64,000 nucleotides of DNA from JANWHQ01 sp963775275 (GCA_963775275.1 CAVZII010000005.1:3658001-3722000); one strand, 5' to 3'; counted from the stretch's first letter, positions 1 through 8,232 are shown. Numbers and translations: made by a program. Notes: generated from the sequence alone by a model not told the origin.

Positions 1-411
1 CGTGACCAGGTCGGCGACCTCGTCGCTCACCCTCAGCTCGAGCTCCGGCTCGCCGGTCTCCTCGGCCAGGCGCGCGAGATTGGGCGAGAGCCAGCGGGTG
101 GCGAAGGAGCTGAAGGTCGAGATCACCAGCGGGCCCGACGCGGCGCGCCGCGCGATCTGGTCCATCGCCTCCTGCAGCAGCCGCAAGGTCTCGGCGACCT
201 TGGCCGCCAGCGCGAGGGCGTCGGGCGTCGGCTCCATCAGGTTGCCGCGGCGCACGAAGAGGGTGGCCTTCAGCTCGTCCTCCAGCCGCCGGATCTGGTG
301 GCTGACCGCGCCGTGGGTGACGCTCAGCTCATCGGCCGCGCGGCTGTAGCTCCTGTGCCGGACGGCCGCCTCCAGGGCGCGAAGGGCGATGAAGGGCGGC
401 AGGCGGGCCAT
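1..411 (-). CDS. LysR-family transcriptional regulator (3' part outside window)
   Basis: The minus-strand frame opens with ATG at 411 and reads MARLPPFIALRALEAA, then the LysR winged-helix signature (SRAADELSVTHGAVSHQIRR, residues about 23-42), and then the start of a substrate-binding domain (GPLVISTFSSFATRWL). This is the GcvA-like LysR type, a DNA-binding regulator that senses a small molecule. The frame is still open at base 1, so about 137 of roughly 300 residues are visible. It is divergent from the TonB-like gene at 524, and the shared 112-bp gap is the natural place for its operator. The effector cannot be told from the sequence. Confidence 0.9.
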   Translation of the reverse strand, partial: MARLPPFIALRALEAAVRHRSYSRAADELSVTHGAVSHQIRRLEDELKATLFVRRGNLMEPTPDALALAAKVAETLRLLQEAMDQIARRAASGPLVISTFSSFATRWLSPNLARLAEETGEPELELRVSDEVADLVT

Positions 412-523
412 GACTGATTGAAAGGGATGTTAGCTCGATTCACAACCTCGGCCAAAACATCTCGTTCGCCTTTTGATCTCATCGAACGCAAGTTCCGGGT
501 CGCGAAAGGGCCTCGCCAAATCC

Positions 524-889
524 ATGACCTGCGCCATGACGACGAGCACGCATCTGCAGCTGTTCCGGACCTTCGTAGGGCTGGCGTTCGGCCTGGCGAT
601 CGTGGCGGCGGCGGCGGCCAACGATCTGTCGCAGGCGCGCGCGCCCGCCCTCGGACCGGCGCTCAGTCTGGCGGGCGCGCAGCTCCTGGGGATGCGTCGA
701 GGCCCGGCCGAGGTCGCAGTCAGGTTCGACTCCAGGGGACGGATCGTCGCGCGCGCGCTGACCCGCTCGTCGGGCTCCAGGGCTGCGGACCAGCGGGCGC
801 TGAAGGCGGCGCTCGAGCTGGCGAGCCTGCACAGGGCGGCGAGCGTGGCGGGCCGGACCCTGGTCTTCCGGGCGAGCTTCGCGGGGTAG
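524..889 (+). CDS. Short TonB C-terminal-like protein
   Basis: About 121 residues. A hydrophobic N-terminal segment (FVGLAFGLAIVAAAAA) is a signal peptide or membrane anchor. The C-terminal half (VAVRFDSRGRIVARALTRSS, then ALKAALELA and ending VFRASF) follows the pattern of the TonB C-terminal domain, a strand with DxxGR followed by SSG and a helix. It lacks the Pro/Lys-rich periplasm-spanning linker of a true TonB, so energy coupling to an outer-membrane receptor is uncertain. ATG codons at 524 and 536 are both possible starts, and an upstream in-frame ATG at 473 seems too long. It is divergent from the LysR gene. Confidence 0.6.
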   Translation: MTCAMTTSTHLQLFRTFVGLAFGLAIVAAAAANDLSQARAPALGPALSLAGAQLLGMRRGPAEVAVRFDSRGRIVARALTRSSGSRAADQRALKAALELASLHRAASVAGRTLVFRASFAG

Positions 890-893
890 GGGC

Positions 894-1838
894 CTACTTC
901 CCGATCTTGGCGAGCTCGTCCATGAGCTGGGGCACGGCGGTCTTGTAGTCGGCCACCAGGCCGTAGTCCGCCACCTGGAAGATCGGCGCATCGCCGTCCT
1001 TGTTGATGGCGACGATGACCTTGGAGTCCTTCATGCCGGCCAGGTGCTGGATGGCGCCGGAGATGCCGATGGCGACGTAGAGGTCCGGCGCCACGACCTT
1101 GCCGGTCTGGCCGACCTGGTAGTCGTTGGGGGCGTAGCCGGCGTCCACCGCCGCGCGCGAGGCGCCGACGGCGGCGCCCAGCTTGTCGGCCAGGGGCTCG
1201 ATCACGGCCTTGAACTCCTCGGCCGAGCCCAGCGCCCGGCCGCCGGAGACCACGATCCTGGCCGCCCCGAGCTCGGGTCGGGCGGACTTGACCACCTCCT
1301 CGGAGACGAAGCGGGACTTCGCCGAGCCCGGCCCCGGATCGACCGCCTCGACGCCCGCCGAGCCGCCCTCGGGCTGGGCCTTGAAGCCGGTGGCGCGGAC
1401 GGTGATCACCTTCTTGGCGTCCAGGCTCTGGACGGTCTCCAGTGCATTGCCCGCGTAGATCGGCCGCACGAAGGTCGAGCCGTCGACCACCTCGACGATG
1501 TCGGAGATCTGGGACACGTCGAGCGCGGCGGCGATGCGCGGCGCGAAGTTCTTGCCGTCGGTGTTGGCCGGGGCGAGCACCGCGTCGTAGCCCGTCATCA
1601 GCGGGACGACGCAGGCCTCGACGGCCTCGGCGATCATGTGCGTCAGGGGCTCGCTCTCGGCCAGGCGGACCTTGCGCACGCCGGCGATCCTGGCGGCGGC
1701 CTCGGCGGGGCCTTGCGCGCCCTTGCCCAGGACCAGCACGTCGATGTCGGAGGACAGGCTGGCGGCCGCCGCGACGGTCTTGTGGGTTGTGTCGCGAAGG
1801 GCCTTGCCGTCGTGATCGGCGATGACGAGGACGGCCAT
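894..1838 (-). CDS. etfA: Electron transfer flavoprotein alpha subunit
   Basis: 314 residues, normal length for EtfA/FixB. The N-terminal nucleotide-binding fold begins MAVLVIADHDG. The C-terminal FAD-binding domain is complete: SGGRALGSAEEF at about residue 203, GQTGKVVAPDLYVAIGISGA, and VAINKDGDAPIFQVADYG near the end. With EtfB it forms the soluble heterodimer that takes electrons from acyl-CoA dehydrogenases, such as the isovaleryl-CoA dehydrogenase at 26.2 kb, and passes them to ETF-quinone oxidoreductase. Its ATG shares one base with the etfB stop (TGATG), so the two are translationally coupled. Confidence 0.97.
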   Translation of the reverse strand: MAVLVIADHDGKALRDTTHKTVAAAASLSSDIDVLVLGKGAQGPAEAAARIAGVRKVRLAESEPLTHMIAEAVEACVVPLMTGYDAVLAPANTDGKNFAPRIAAALDVSQISDIVEVVDGSTFVRPIYAGNALETVQSLDAKKVITVRATGFKAQPEGGSAGVEAVDPGPGSAKSRFVSEEVVKSARPELGAARIVVSGGRALGSAEEFKAVIEPLADKLGAAVGASRAAVDAGYAPNDYQVGQTGKVVAPDLYVAIGISGAIQHLAGMKDSKVIVAINKDGDAPIFQVADYGLVADYKTAVPQLMDELAKIGK

Positions 1839-2584
1839 CAGAGCACCCCCGCTTCTTTGAGCTTCTGGACCAGTTCGGCGGCGCTCTCGACCTTGATGCC
1901 GGCCTGGCGCTTGGGCGGCTCGGTCACCTTGAGGACCTTCAGGCGCGGATGAAGATCAAGCCCCAGGTCACTGAGCGGCTTGGTCTCCAGCGGCTTGGTG
2001 CGGGCCTTCATGATGTTCGGCAAGGAGGCGTAGCGCGGCTCGTTCAGGCGAAGGTCCGTCGTGATCACCGCCGGCAGGTCGACCTCGATGGTCTGCAGCC
2101 CGCCGTCCACCTCGCGCGTCACCTGGGCCTTGCCGCCGGCGATCTCGAGCTTGGAGGCGAAGGTCGCTTGCGGCCAGCCGAGCAGGGCGGCCAGCATCTG
2201 GCCGGTGGCGTTGTTGTCGCCATCGATGGCCTGCTTGCCCATCAGCACGAGGTCGGGGGCCTGCTCCTCGACGATCTTCTTCAGCGCCTTGGCGGCGTTC
2301 AGGGGCTCCAGGTCCTGGTCGGTCAGGACCAGCACCGCCTTGTCCGCGCCCATGGCGAGCGCCGTGCGCAGGGTCTCCTGGCACTGCTGGACGCCGATGG
2401 AGACGGCGACCACCTCGGCGGCCACGCCCTTCTCCTTCAGCCGGACCGCCTCCTCGACGGCGATCTCGTCGAAGGGGTTCATCGACATCTTGAGGTTGGC
2501 GAGGTCGACGCCGGTCTGGTCGGCCTTGACCCGCGCCTTGACGTTGTAGTCGAGCACCCGCTTGACGGGCGTGAGGATCTTCAT
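1838..2584 (-). CDS. etfB: Electron transfer flavoprotein beta subunit
   Basis: 248 residues beginning MKILTPVKRVLDYNVK, the usual EtfB start. An in-frame upstream extension to 2725 has no similarity and is rejected. The family signature (VTREVDGGLQTIEVDLPAVI, then TTDLRLNEPRYASLPNIMKA) lies at about residues 155-195. The AMP-binding subunit pairs with EtfA encoded directly downstream. The two genes overlap by one base and form an operon. Confidence 0.97.
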   Translation of the reverse strand: MKILTPVKRVLDYNVKARVKADQTGVDLANLKMSMNPFDEIAVEEAVRLKEKGVAAEVVAVSIGVQQCQETLRTALAMGADKAVLVLTDQDLEPLNAAKALKKIVEEQAPDLVLMGKQAIDGDNNATGQMLAALLGWPQATFASKLEIAGGKAQVTREVDGGLQTIEVDLPAVITTDLRLNEPRYASLPNIMKARTKPLETKPLSDLGLDLHPRLKVLKVTEPPKRQAGIKVESAAELVQKLKEAGVL

Positions 2585-2731
2585 GGGCCTGAATCGCTTG
2601 GGGCCTGGGATGGGGGCGGACCGTACCTTGGGGTCCGGGCGTGTCAACGCAGGCGCGGGCCGGCCGCTACGCGGGCGCAGAGGGTGCGCCTCACCTTGCA
2701 GGCAGGCCTGTACGGTCCCATACAACGGCCG

Positions 2732-3007
2732 ATGAGGAGCTATTCGGCCCTGAAGCTGGTGTTCGTCGCCCTGTTCGGCGTCGCTGTGGCCGTGATCTGG
2801 TGGTACCAGCTCACCGCCGTGCGACCCAAGGTGGACTGCCTGAACAAGCCCGGCGGCGCCTGGAACGCCAAGACCCGCGTCTGCAAGGTCTCGCGCGAGC
2901 TCGCCTGCGAGCAGTCGGGCGGCTGGTGGGACCCGTTGGACAAGCTCTGCGCCAAGGTGGTCTCGGTGCCGAGCATCACCGGACGGCCCGCGCCCAAGGG
3001 CGGTTGA
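2732..3007 (+). CDS. Small membrane-anchored Cys-rich protein of unknown function
   Basis: 91 residues: MRSYSALKLVFVALFGVAVAVIWWY makes one N-terminal helix, followed by a short exported domain with four cysteines (VDCLNKPGG, RVCKV, LACEQSGGWWDP, KLCAKV) in two CxxxGG(A/W)W-type units that look internally repeated and could form disulfides. The ATG at 2732 is preceded by GATGAG-rich sequence without a strong ribosome-binding site. It is divergent from etfB. I do not recognise the family, and a periplasmic, disulfide-stabilised protein is an inference. Confidence 0.6.
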   Translation: MRSYSALKLVFVALFGVAVAVIWWYQLTAVRPKVDCLNKPGGAWNAKTRVCKVSRELACEQSGGWWDPLDKLCAKVVSVPSITGRPAPKGG

Positions 3008-3211
3008 GCCTGATAATTTTGACGCCGCCGGTCGACACGGAGCCCCGGCGCGCCTATCTTCTACTCATCGATCTCTGTCGCGCTACGCCTCTTCCTGCCC
3101 GTAATACGCGCCGGAGCCAAGAAGCCTAACAAATCAGACCTCGATATTGGTCGGGATCGTCCGACGGCCGTCGGACTATGCCGGCGATTAAACTGATGAC
3201 CGGAGGCTGCA

Positions 3212-3421
3212 ATGGCTCTTGGTACTGTAAAGTGGTTCAATCCCACCAAGGGGTTCGGGTTCATCCAGCCGGATGAGGGCGGCAACGACGTGTTCGTTCA
3301 CGTCTCGGCGGTCGAACGCTCGGACTTCAATCACCTCGGCGAAGGCCAGAGGATCGCTTACGAGCTGGAGCGCAACAACCGCACCGGCCGCGAGTCGGCC
3401 GTCAACCTGAGAGGGGCCTGA
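3212..3421 (+). CDS. Cold-shock domain protein (CspA family)
   Basis: 69 residues covering one complete cold-shock domain. Both RNA-binding motifs are present (RNP1 KGFGFIQP, RNP2 VFVHVS), and the start MALGTVKWFNPTKGFGFI is typical. It is a single-stranded nucleic-acid-binding RNA chaperone. GGAGG lies 7 nt before the ATG. About 200 bp without a gene precede it and could hold a long 5' UTR of the type that thermoregulates csp mRNAs, though no specific fold was established. Two small genes follow closely on the same strand. Confidence 0.95.
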   Translation: MALGTVKWFNPTKGFGFIQPDEGGNDVFVHVSAVERSDFNHLGEGQRIAYELERNNRTGRESAVNLRGA

Positions 3422-3432
3422 GGCCGAACGCA

Positions 3433-3657
3433 GTGATGCTTTCGCAGATGACGTCATCGGCTTCGATGGAAGTCATCGTCGGAGCCCTCGAAGACGAAGG
3501 GCGCATGGTGCGGCTGGACAACGACCACGTCGTGCCGGCCTGGCCCGGCGCCGACTCGTCCGGCCGGGCTCATCCCGGCGAGCGGGTCCGGATCGAGCTC
3601 CGTCCCTGCGCCCTGGAGGGCTGGCGCCTCGCCGGCCCGCCCACAATCCAAGCCTGA
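3433..3657 (+). CDS. IF-1/S1-like OB-fold small protein
   Basis: About 70 residues; GTG at 3433 or ATG at 3436. The core EVIVGALEDEGRMVRLDND, followed by HVVPAW and PGERVRIELRPCALEGWRL, aligns by eye with translation initiation factor IF-1 (RVELENGHEVLAH and ILPGDRVKVELSPYDLSRGRI). The order of beta strands and the PGxRVxxEL turn are kept, but the basic residues of true IF-1 are partly missing. It starts 11 bp after the cold-shock gene and is probably cotranscribed with it. An RNA-binding paralogue of IF-1 is inferred, not a replacement for InfA. Confidence 0.55.
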   Translation: MMLSQMTSSASMEVIVGALEDEGRMVRLDNDHVVPAWPGADSSGRAHPGERVRIELRPCALEGWRLAGPPTIQA

Positions 3658-3669
3658 CAGGAGGCCGCC

Positions 3670-4296
3670 ATGGCTATCGCCGATCTGATCCCGTCCCTGG
3701 ACGACAAGGAGCTCGCGAACCTGCGGTTGAATGCCCAGCGCCTGGAGAGCTCGGGCAGCGGCAAGCAGCAGACCGACGCGGCCGAGCTCCTGCCTTTGAT
3801 CGAGGCCGAGCTCGCCGAGCGCCTCGCCAGGAAGCCGGTCAAGGCCAAGGCGACGCGCGCCAGGAAGAAGGCTGCGCCCGCCGAGCCTGACGCCGGCCAC
3901 GGTCGACAAGACCCGGTCGCGGCCTTACGCAATGGCCGTCCAGCGGTGGAGGCCTGGAATGGCGCGGTTCATCCTGAGGGCGCTGATCGCGGCGGCGGGC
4001 CTGTGGCTCGCGTCCAAGCTGGTGCACGGCATCGTGTTCCTGAGCACGGGCAGCCTGCTCTGGGCGGCGGTGCTGCTGGGCCTGGTCAATGCCGTCGTCC
4101 GCCCGATCGTGATCCTGCTGACCCTGCCGTTCACCCTGGTCACCTTCGGCCTGTTCCTGATCGTCATCAACGCGGCCATGCTGGAGTTTGTGGCCCTGGT
4201 GCTGCGCGGCTTCGCCATCCACGGCTTCTGGGCCGCCGTCCTGGGATCGCTCGTCATCTCGCTGGTCAGCTGGGCGGGCTCGCTCCTGATCCATGA
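3670..4296 (+). CDS. Small conserved-type protein; only the first ~75 codons credible
   Basis: An AGGAGG-type site (gacaggaggccgcc) precedes the ATG at 3670. The protein begins MAIADLIPSLDDKELANLRL, continues with a Glu/Ala-rich helix (LLPLIEAELAERLARKP) and ends in a basic Lys/Ala tail (KAKATRARKKAAPAEPD) near base 3890. Beyond that, the frame reads only through a shadow of the holin-like gene at 3959. A TGA lies in another frame at about 3887-3889, so a single-base indel may have removed the true stop. Function unknown. The coordinates give the open frame as it stands, and the real gene probably ends near 3890. Confidence 0.4.
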   Translation: MAIADLIPSLDDKELANLRLNAQRLESSGSGKQQTDAAELLPLIEAELAERLARKPVKAKATRARKKAAPAEPDAGHGRQDPVAALRNGRPAVEAWNGAVHPEGADRGGGPVARVQAGARHRVPEHGQPALGGGAAGPGQCRRPPDRDPADPAVHPGHLRPVPDRHQRGHAGVCGPGAARLRHPRLLGRRPGIARHLAGQLGGLAPDP

Positions 4297-4321
4297 GGTC
4301 GAGCCGGGACCGCGGGCTTGA
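3959..4321 (+). CDS. Phage-holin-superfamily-IV (PF04020-like) membrane protein
   Basis: 120 residues and almost entirely membrane helices: IRALIAAAGLWLASKLVHG-type first helix, then LLWAAVLLGLVNAVVRPIVI with the family's characteristic NAVVRPIVILLTLPFTL segment, then LITFGLF-type and C-terminal helices. This small four-helix family is common in bacteria and is named for similarity to mycobacteriophage holins; a lytic role is not implied here. An alternative in-frame ATG lies at 3932. Its stop overlaps the TTG start of the MFS gene (TTGA), indicating an operon. Confidence 0.75.
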   Translation: MARFILRALIAAAGLWLASKLVHGIVFLSTGSLLWAAVLLGLVNAVVRPIVILLTLPFTLVTFGLFLIVINAAMLEFVALVLRGFAIHGFWAAVLGSLVISLVSWAGSLLIHEVEPGPRA

Positions 4322-5823
4322 GCGTCGCGCCCGCCACCCGCCGCCACCTCGTCTTCGCCTGCCTGATGCTGGCCATGTTCATGGTCGCCATCGAGGCGAC
4401 CGTCGTGGCCACGGCCATGCCCCAGATCGTGGCCAAGCTCGGCGGCTTCTCGGTCTATGCCTGGGTGTTCTCGGGCTTCCTGCTGGCCCAGTCGGCCACC
4501 ACGGTGATGTTCGGCAAGCTCGCCGACCTCTATGGCCGCAAGCCGGTGATGATCACGGGCCTGGTGGTGTTCCTCGTGGGATCGCTGATGGCGGGCCTGT
4601 CCTGGTCGATGCCCTCGCTGATCGCCTTCCGGGTGTTGCAGGGCCTGGGCGCCGGGGCGATCCAGCCGGTGACCATGACCATCGTCAGCGATCTCTACAC
4701 GCTCGACGAGCGGCGGCGGACCCAGAGCTACATGGCCAGCGTCTGGGGCGTCTCGGCCATCGTCGGACCCCTGGCCGGCGCCTTCATCGTGCAGCACATC
4801 TCCTGGGCCTGGGTGTTCTGGATCAACATCCCGCTGGGAATCCTGGCGGCGGCCGGCCTCTTCATGTTCCTGCACGAGGACGTCGAGCACAGGACCCGCC
4901 CGATCGACGTGCTGGGCGCGGGCCTCTTCACGGTAGGCGTCACGGCCCTGCTCCTGGCGATCAGTCCCACCGGCGGGCCGGGCCTCCTGTCTCACCCGCT
5001 CCTCTACGCGGCCCTGTTCGTGCTCGTCGCGCCTCTGTTCGTGCTGTGGGAGCGGCGGGCGCAGGACCCGATGCTGGATTTCGGGCTCTGGTCGCAGAAG
5101 GTGATCGCCGCGGCCAACGCGGCGACGCTGGCGGCAGGCCTCGGCCTGATCGGCCTGACCGCCTGCCTGCCGATCTACATCCAGGCCGTGCTGGGCCGAA
5201 GCCCGATCGTCTCGGGCCTGACCTTGACCGCCATGGCCGTGGGATGGCCGATCGCCGCCACCGTCTCGGCGCGCGCCTTCCTGCCGATCATGGGCATGCG
5301 CGCGACGCTCAGGTCCGGCGCGGTGATCATGCTCGCCGGCGCGCTCGGCTTCCCGTTCGTGAATCCACAGAACGGCCTGTGGCTCTCCACGCTCGGCGCC
5401 TTCCTGATGGGCTCGGGCATGGGGATGATGAGCTACACCGCCGTGCTCCTGCTGCAGGCCTCGGTGGACTGGTCCAGGCGCGGAGCGGCCACCGCCTCGA
5501 ACGTCTTCGCCCGCCTGATCGGCAATACCCTCGGCGCGGCGGTGATGGGGGCGATCCTGAACCTCGGCCTCCGGCTCGGCGGGGCGGACGTCAGCTCCGA
5601 TCAGATCCGCGCCCTGATGGACCGCCATCCCGGCGGCCCGGCGATCCAGGCGGTGGATCCGGTGCTGAAAGCCGCCCTCGGCGGGGCCCTGCACTGGGTC
5701 TTCGTGGCCATGGGCGCGTTGGCGATCCTGACCCTCGTCGCCGCCTGGGCGATGCCCGAGCCCGAGGTGGAGGAGCCGTTCCGGCGGCAGGTCGCCGTTC
5801 CCAAGCCCGAGGCGGCCAAATAG
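4318..5823 (+). CDS. MFS drug:proton antiporter, DHA2/EmrB type
   Basis: 501 residues with about 14 hydrophobic segments, the size of the DHA2 (EmrB/QacA) family. Motif A is seen as GKLADLYGRKPVM at about residue 65, and motif C-like GVSAIVGPLAGAF at about residue 145. It should export lipophilic compounds using the proton gradient. It begins at a TTG that overlaps the upstream stop codon; MSVAPATRRHLVFACLMLAM is a plausible N terminus. No membrane-fusion partner (EmrA) is visible nearby, so it probably acts alone or with a distant partner. The substrate is unknown. Confidence 0.92.
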   Translation: MSVAPATRRHLVFACLMLAMFMVAIEATVVATAMPQIVAKLGGFSVYAWVFSGFLLAQSATTVMFGKLADLYGRKPVMITGLVVFLVGSLMAGLSWSMPSLIAFRVLQGLGAGAIQPVTMTIVSDLYTLDERRRTQSYMASVWGVSAIVGPLAGAFIVQHISWAWVFWINIPLGILAAAGLFMFLHEDVEHRTRPIDVLGAGLFTVGVTALLLAISPTGGPGLLSHPLLYAALFVLVAPLFVLWERRAQDPMLDFGLWSQKVIAAANAATLAAGLGLIGLTACLPIYIQAVLGRSPIVSGLTLTAMAVGWPIAATVSARAFLPIMGMRATLRSGAVIMLAGALGFPFVNPQNGLWLSTLGAFLMGSGMGMMSYTAVLLLQASVDWSRRGAATASNVFARLIGNTLGAAVMGAILNLGLRLGGADVSSDQIRALMDRHPGGPAIQAVDPVLKAALGGALHWVFVAMGALAILTLVAAWAMPEPEVEEPFRRQVAVPKPEAAK

Positions 5824-5826
5824 GAG

Positions 5827-6288
5827 TCAGACCTCGGCGCCGTCCCGCGCCTCGTCGCCGATCACGAGCGAACCGCCCCGGATCACGTTGCAGCAGACGC
5901 CGCCGCGCCAGTCGGGGCGCATGGCCGGGCGAAGGCCCATCAGGGCGCGGTCCATCAGGACGCAGGGCTTGGTCTCCTCGGCGACCTCGAGCACGACCTC
6001 GCCGATCCGAAGTCGCGCGCCGACCTGGCGCGGGCGCTCCAGCCCCTCGACGTAGAGGTTCGCCCGGCGGGTCAGCCAGGGCAGGGGCGCCAGGGCGCCG
6101 GCGTCGCGGCAGGCGTCCTCCCAGCCCTCGCGGAACAGCACCGTCACTTGCCGGCCCGGCTTGGCGCCCCGGCAATCGCCCTCGACGCCGGCCTCGAGCG
6201 AGACCTTGGCGGCCTGGAGGACTTCCATCGGCTCGTCCTTCACGAGGGCGCGCGCAATGCCGATCAGCCGGCCGGTCATGGCCGCCAT
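5827..6288 (-). CDS. MOSC-domain protein
   Basis: 153 residues spanning one MOSC domain: GVEGDCRGAKPGRQVTVL at about residue 34, RRANLYVEGL at about 77, and a conserved Cys region (GGVCCNVIRGG) near residue 130. MOSC proteins bind or transfer sulfur or molybdenum cofactor ligands, as in Moco sulfurase C-termini and the YiiM group. The start could be at 6288 or at the internal ATG three codons later. It converges with the MFS gene, whose stop is 3 bp away. Copy 1 of the double-hairpin repeat lies just upstream. Substrate unknown. Confidence 0.85.
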   Translation of the reverse strand: MAAMTGRLIGIARALVKDEPMEVLQAAKVSLEAGVEGDCRGAKPGRQVTVLFREGWEDACRDAGALAPLPWLTRRANLYVEGLERPRQVGARLRIGEVVLEVAEETKPCVLMDRALMGLRPAMRPDWRGGVCCNVIRGGSLVIGDEARDGAEV

Positions 6289-6318
6289 CCTCGAGGAAGC
6301 TCAGCCGAAAGACGGCTG

Positions 6319-6482
6319 CTAGTGTCCCATTCCGAAGTTCGCCAGCGCTTTTGCCAGGCAGATGCGAACTTCGGAATGATCGGGACACTAGCAAGTCTAT
6401 GATTCTAGTGTGGTTTAAGGATCAGAAGTTCGCAACTGCGGGAGCCGCCATCATCATGCGAACTTCTGATCCACCACACTAG
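6319..6482. repeat. Double-hairpin interspersed repeat, copy 1
   Basis: 164 bp between CTAG ends, made of two palindromic halves. Half 1 pairs TTCCGAAGTTCGC with GCGAACTTCGGAA inside AGTGTCC/GGACACT ends. Half 2 pairs GGATCAGAAGTTCGCA with TGCGAACTTCTGATCC inside CTAGTGTGG/CCACACTAG ends. Near-identical copies are at 23088-23253 and 37357-37521. It lies between the MOSC start and the cobS stop and holds no gene. Confidence 0.95.
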
Positions 6483-6489
6483 ACGACCT

Positions 6490-7482
6490 TCACGCGGGCG
6501 CCGATTCCGGCAAGTCGGTCCCGAAGGCGCGCTGGTAGAACTCGGCCACCGTCGGGCGCTCGAGCTCGTCGCACTTGTTCAGGAAGGTCATCCGGAAGCC
6601 GAGCGCCAGGTCGCCGCCGAAGATCTCGGCGTTCTGGGCCCAGGTGATCACGGTCCTGGGGCTCATCACCGTGGAGATGTCGCCGTTCATGAAGGCGTTG
6701 CGGGTCATGTCGGCGACGCGGACCATGGCGGCGATGGTGCGCTTGCCCTCCGCCGTCTTGGAATAGGCCGGCGCCTTGGCCAGCACGATCTCCTGCTCCA
6801 CGTCGTGGGCCAGGTAGTTGAGCGTGGTGACGATCGACCAGCGGTCCATCTGGCCCTGGTTGATCTGCTGCGTGCCGTGATAGAGGCCGGTGGTGTCGCC
6901 AAGGCCGATGGTGTTGGTCGTGGAGAACAGCCGGAAATAGGGGTGCGGGCGGATCACCCGGTTCTGGTCGAGCAAGGTCAGGCGGCCCTGGGCCTCGAGA
7001 ACCCGCTGGATCACGAACATCACGTCCGGCCGGCCCGCGTCGTACTCGTCGAAGACGAGCGCGATCGGCCGCTGGATCGCCCAGGGCAGCATGCCCTCGC
7101 GGAACTCGGTGATCTGCTTGCCGTCCTGCAGGACGATGGCGTCCTTGCCGACCAGGTCGATCCGCGACACGTGCGAGTCCAGGTTCACCCGGATCAGCGG
7201 CCAGTTCAGGCGTGCGGCGACCTGCTCGATGTGGGTGGATTTTCCGGTGCCGTGATAGCCCTGGATCATCACCCGCCGGTCGTAGGCGAAGCCGGCGCAG
7301 ATCGCGAGCGTGGTCTGCGGGTCGAACTTGTACGCCGGATCGAACTCCGGCACGTGCGGATCGCGTTCGCTGAAGGCCGGGACCTTCATGTCGGAATCCA
7401 CGCCGAAGGTCTCGCGGATGGAGACCTCCTTGTCCGGCATCAAGGTGAGCAGCGTGTCCTGGGTTTCGGTATCGAGCGGCAT
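6490..7482 (-). CDS. cobS: Cobaltochelatase CobS ATPase subunit
   Basis: 330 residues of a MoxR/AAA+ ATPase. Walker A GYHGTGKS is at 75-82, Walker B ALVFDEYD at 141-148, and sensor-like STTNTIGLGDTTGLYHGTQ follows. The N terminus (EVSIRETFGVDSDMKVPAF) and C terminus (LGFRMTFLNKCDELERPTVA) are typical of CobS. With CobT and CobN it inserts cobalt into hydrogenobyrinic acid a,c-diamide in the aerobic B12 pathway. The usual partner cobT is not next to it: the downstream side is occupied by the repeat and the MOSC gene. Confidence 0.95.
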   Translation of the reverse strand: MPLDTETQDTLLTLMPDKEVSIRETFGVDSDMKVPAFSERDPHVPEFDPAYKFDPQTTLAICAGFAYDRRVMIQGYHGTGKSTHIEQVAARLNWPLIRVNLDSHVSRIDLVGKDAIVLQDGKQITEFREGMLPWAIQRPIALVFDEYDAGRPDVMFVIQRVLEAQGRLTLLDQNRVIRPHPYFRLFSTTNTIGLGDTTGLYHGTQQINQGQMDRWSIVTTLNYLAHDVEQEIVLAKAPAYSKTAEGKRTIAAMVRVADMTRNAFMNGDISTVMSPRTVITWAQNAEIFGGDLALGFRMTFLNKCDELERPTVAEFYQRAFGTDLPESAPA

Positions 7483-7640
7483 GACGGGCCTCTATTAGGC
7501 GCCCGAGCGCCGCCGGTCCAGGGCGGCGTCGGGCGGGACGCGCTTCGCTGCGGGAATTGGCCGCGATATGGGCCTTTGGGGTCACGCGTCAAGCTTGGCG
7601 CGACTCGGCGCCGCGCCGATGATGCGGGGGCCGGGAGACC

Positions 7641-8228
7641 GTGGTCATGGACAGCCGCAATGCCTCAGACGATCTGGCCAAGGAGCTGCTCGGCAAGGCC
7701 TACGCCGAGCTGACGCCGGTCCAGAAGAGCGTCATCGATCTGATCTGCGCGGAGGCGCCCAGCGGCATCAGCCCGGACCTGAACCTGGACGATCGCACCT
7801 TCTGGCAGAGGCTGGCCGACCATGTGGCGGCGGTGGGCGGATCGTGGGGCTTCATCGGGGCGTTCGGGGTCTTCCTGGTGCTGTGGACCGGAGCCAACGT
7901 CTGGATCCTGGGCCACTACTTGGGCAGGCCGTTCGACCCCTATCCCTTCATCTTCCTGAACCTCCTGCTCTCGATGCTGGCGGCGATCCAGGCGCCGGTG
8001 ATCATGATGAGCCAGAACCGCGCGGCGGCGAAGGACCGGCTGCAGGCCGAGCACGACTACATGGTCAACCTCAGAGCCGAGCTGGAGATCATGCGCCTGC
8101 ACGACAAGCTGGACGAGCTGCGCTCGCGCGAGATCGAGTCCCTGCTGACCAGCCAGACCGAGGCGATCAAGCTGCTGAAGAAGGAGGTCTCGGCCCTGAA
8201 GCAGGCGAAGGCGGCCAAGGGAGCCTGA
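7641..8228 (+). CDS. DUF1003 membrane protein
   Basis: About 195 residues; GTG at 7641 or ATG at 7647. The DUF1003 core is clear: RLADHVAAVGGSWGFIGAF, the first membrane helix, then RPFDPYPFIFLNLLLSMLAA and QAPVIMMSQNRAAAKDR, the second helix and its signature. A long charged coiled-coil tail follows (residues about 130-190, with ELRSREIESLLTSQTEAIKL). Inner-membrane protein of unknown function. It is followed after 4 bp by the DJ-1 family gene, so the two are probably cotranscribed. Confidence 0.9.
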   Translation: MVMDSRNASDDLAKELLGKAYAELTPVQKSVIDLICAEAPSGISPDLNLDDRTFWQRLADHVAAVGGSWGFIGAFGVFLVLWTGANVWILGHYLGRPFDPYPFIFLNLLLSMLAAIQAPVIMMSQNRAAAKDRLQAEHDYMVNLRAELEIMRLHDKLDELRSREIESLLTSQTEAIKLLKKEVSALKQAKAAKGA

Positions 8229-8232
8229 AGCG

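Noticed and set aside
3925..5694. 589-residue open frame on the minus strand
   Set aside because: It is antisense to the MFS and holin-like genes. The product is low-complexity Arg/His/Asp/Gln-rich, as expected from high-GC shadow frames.
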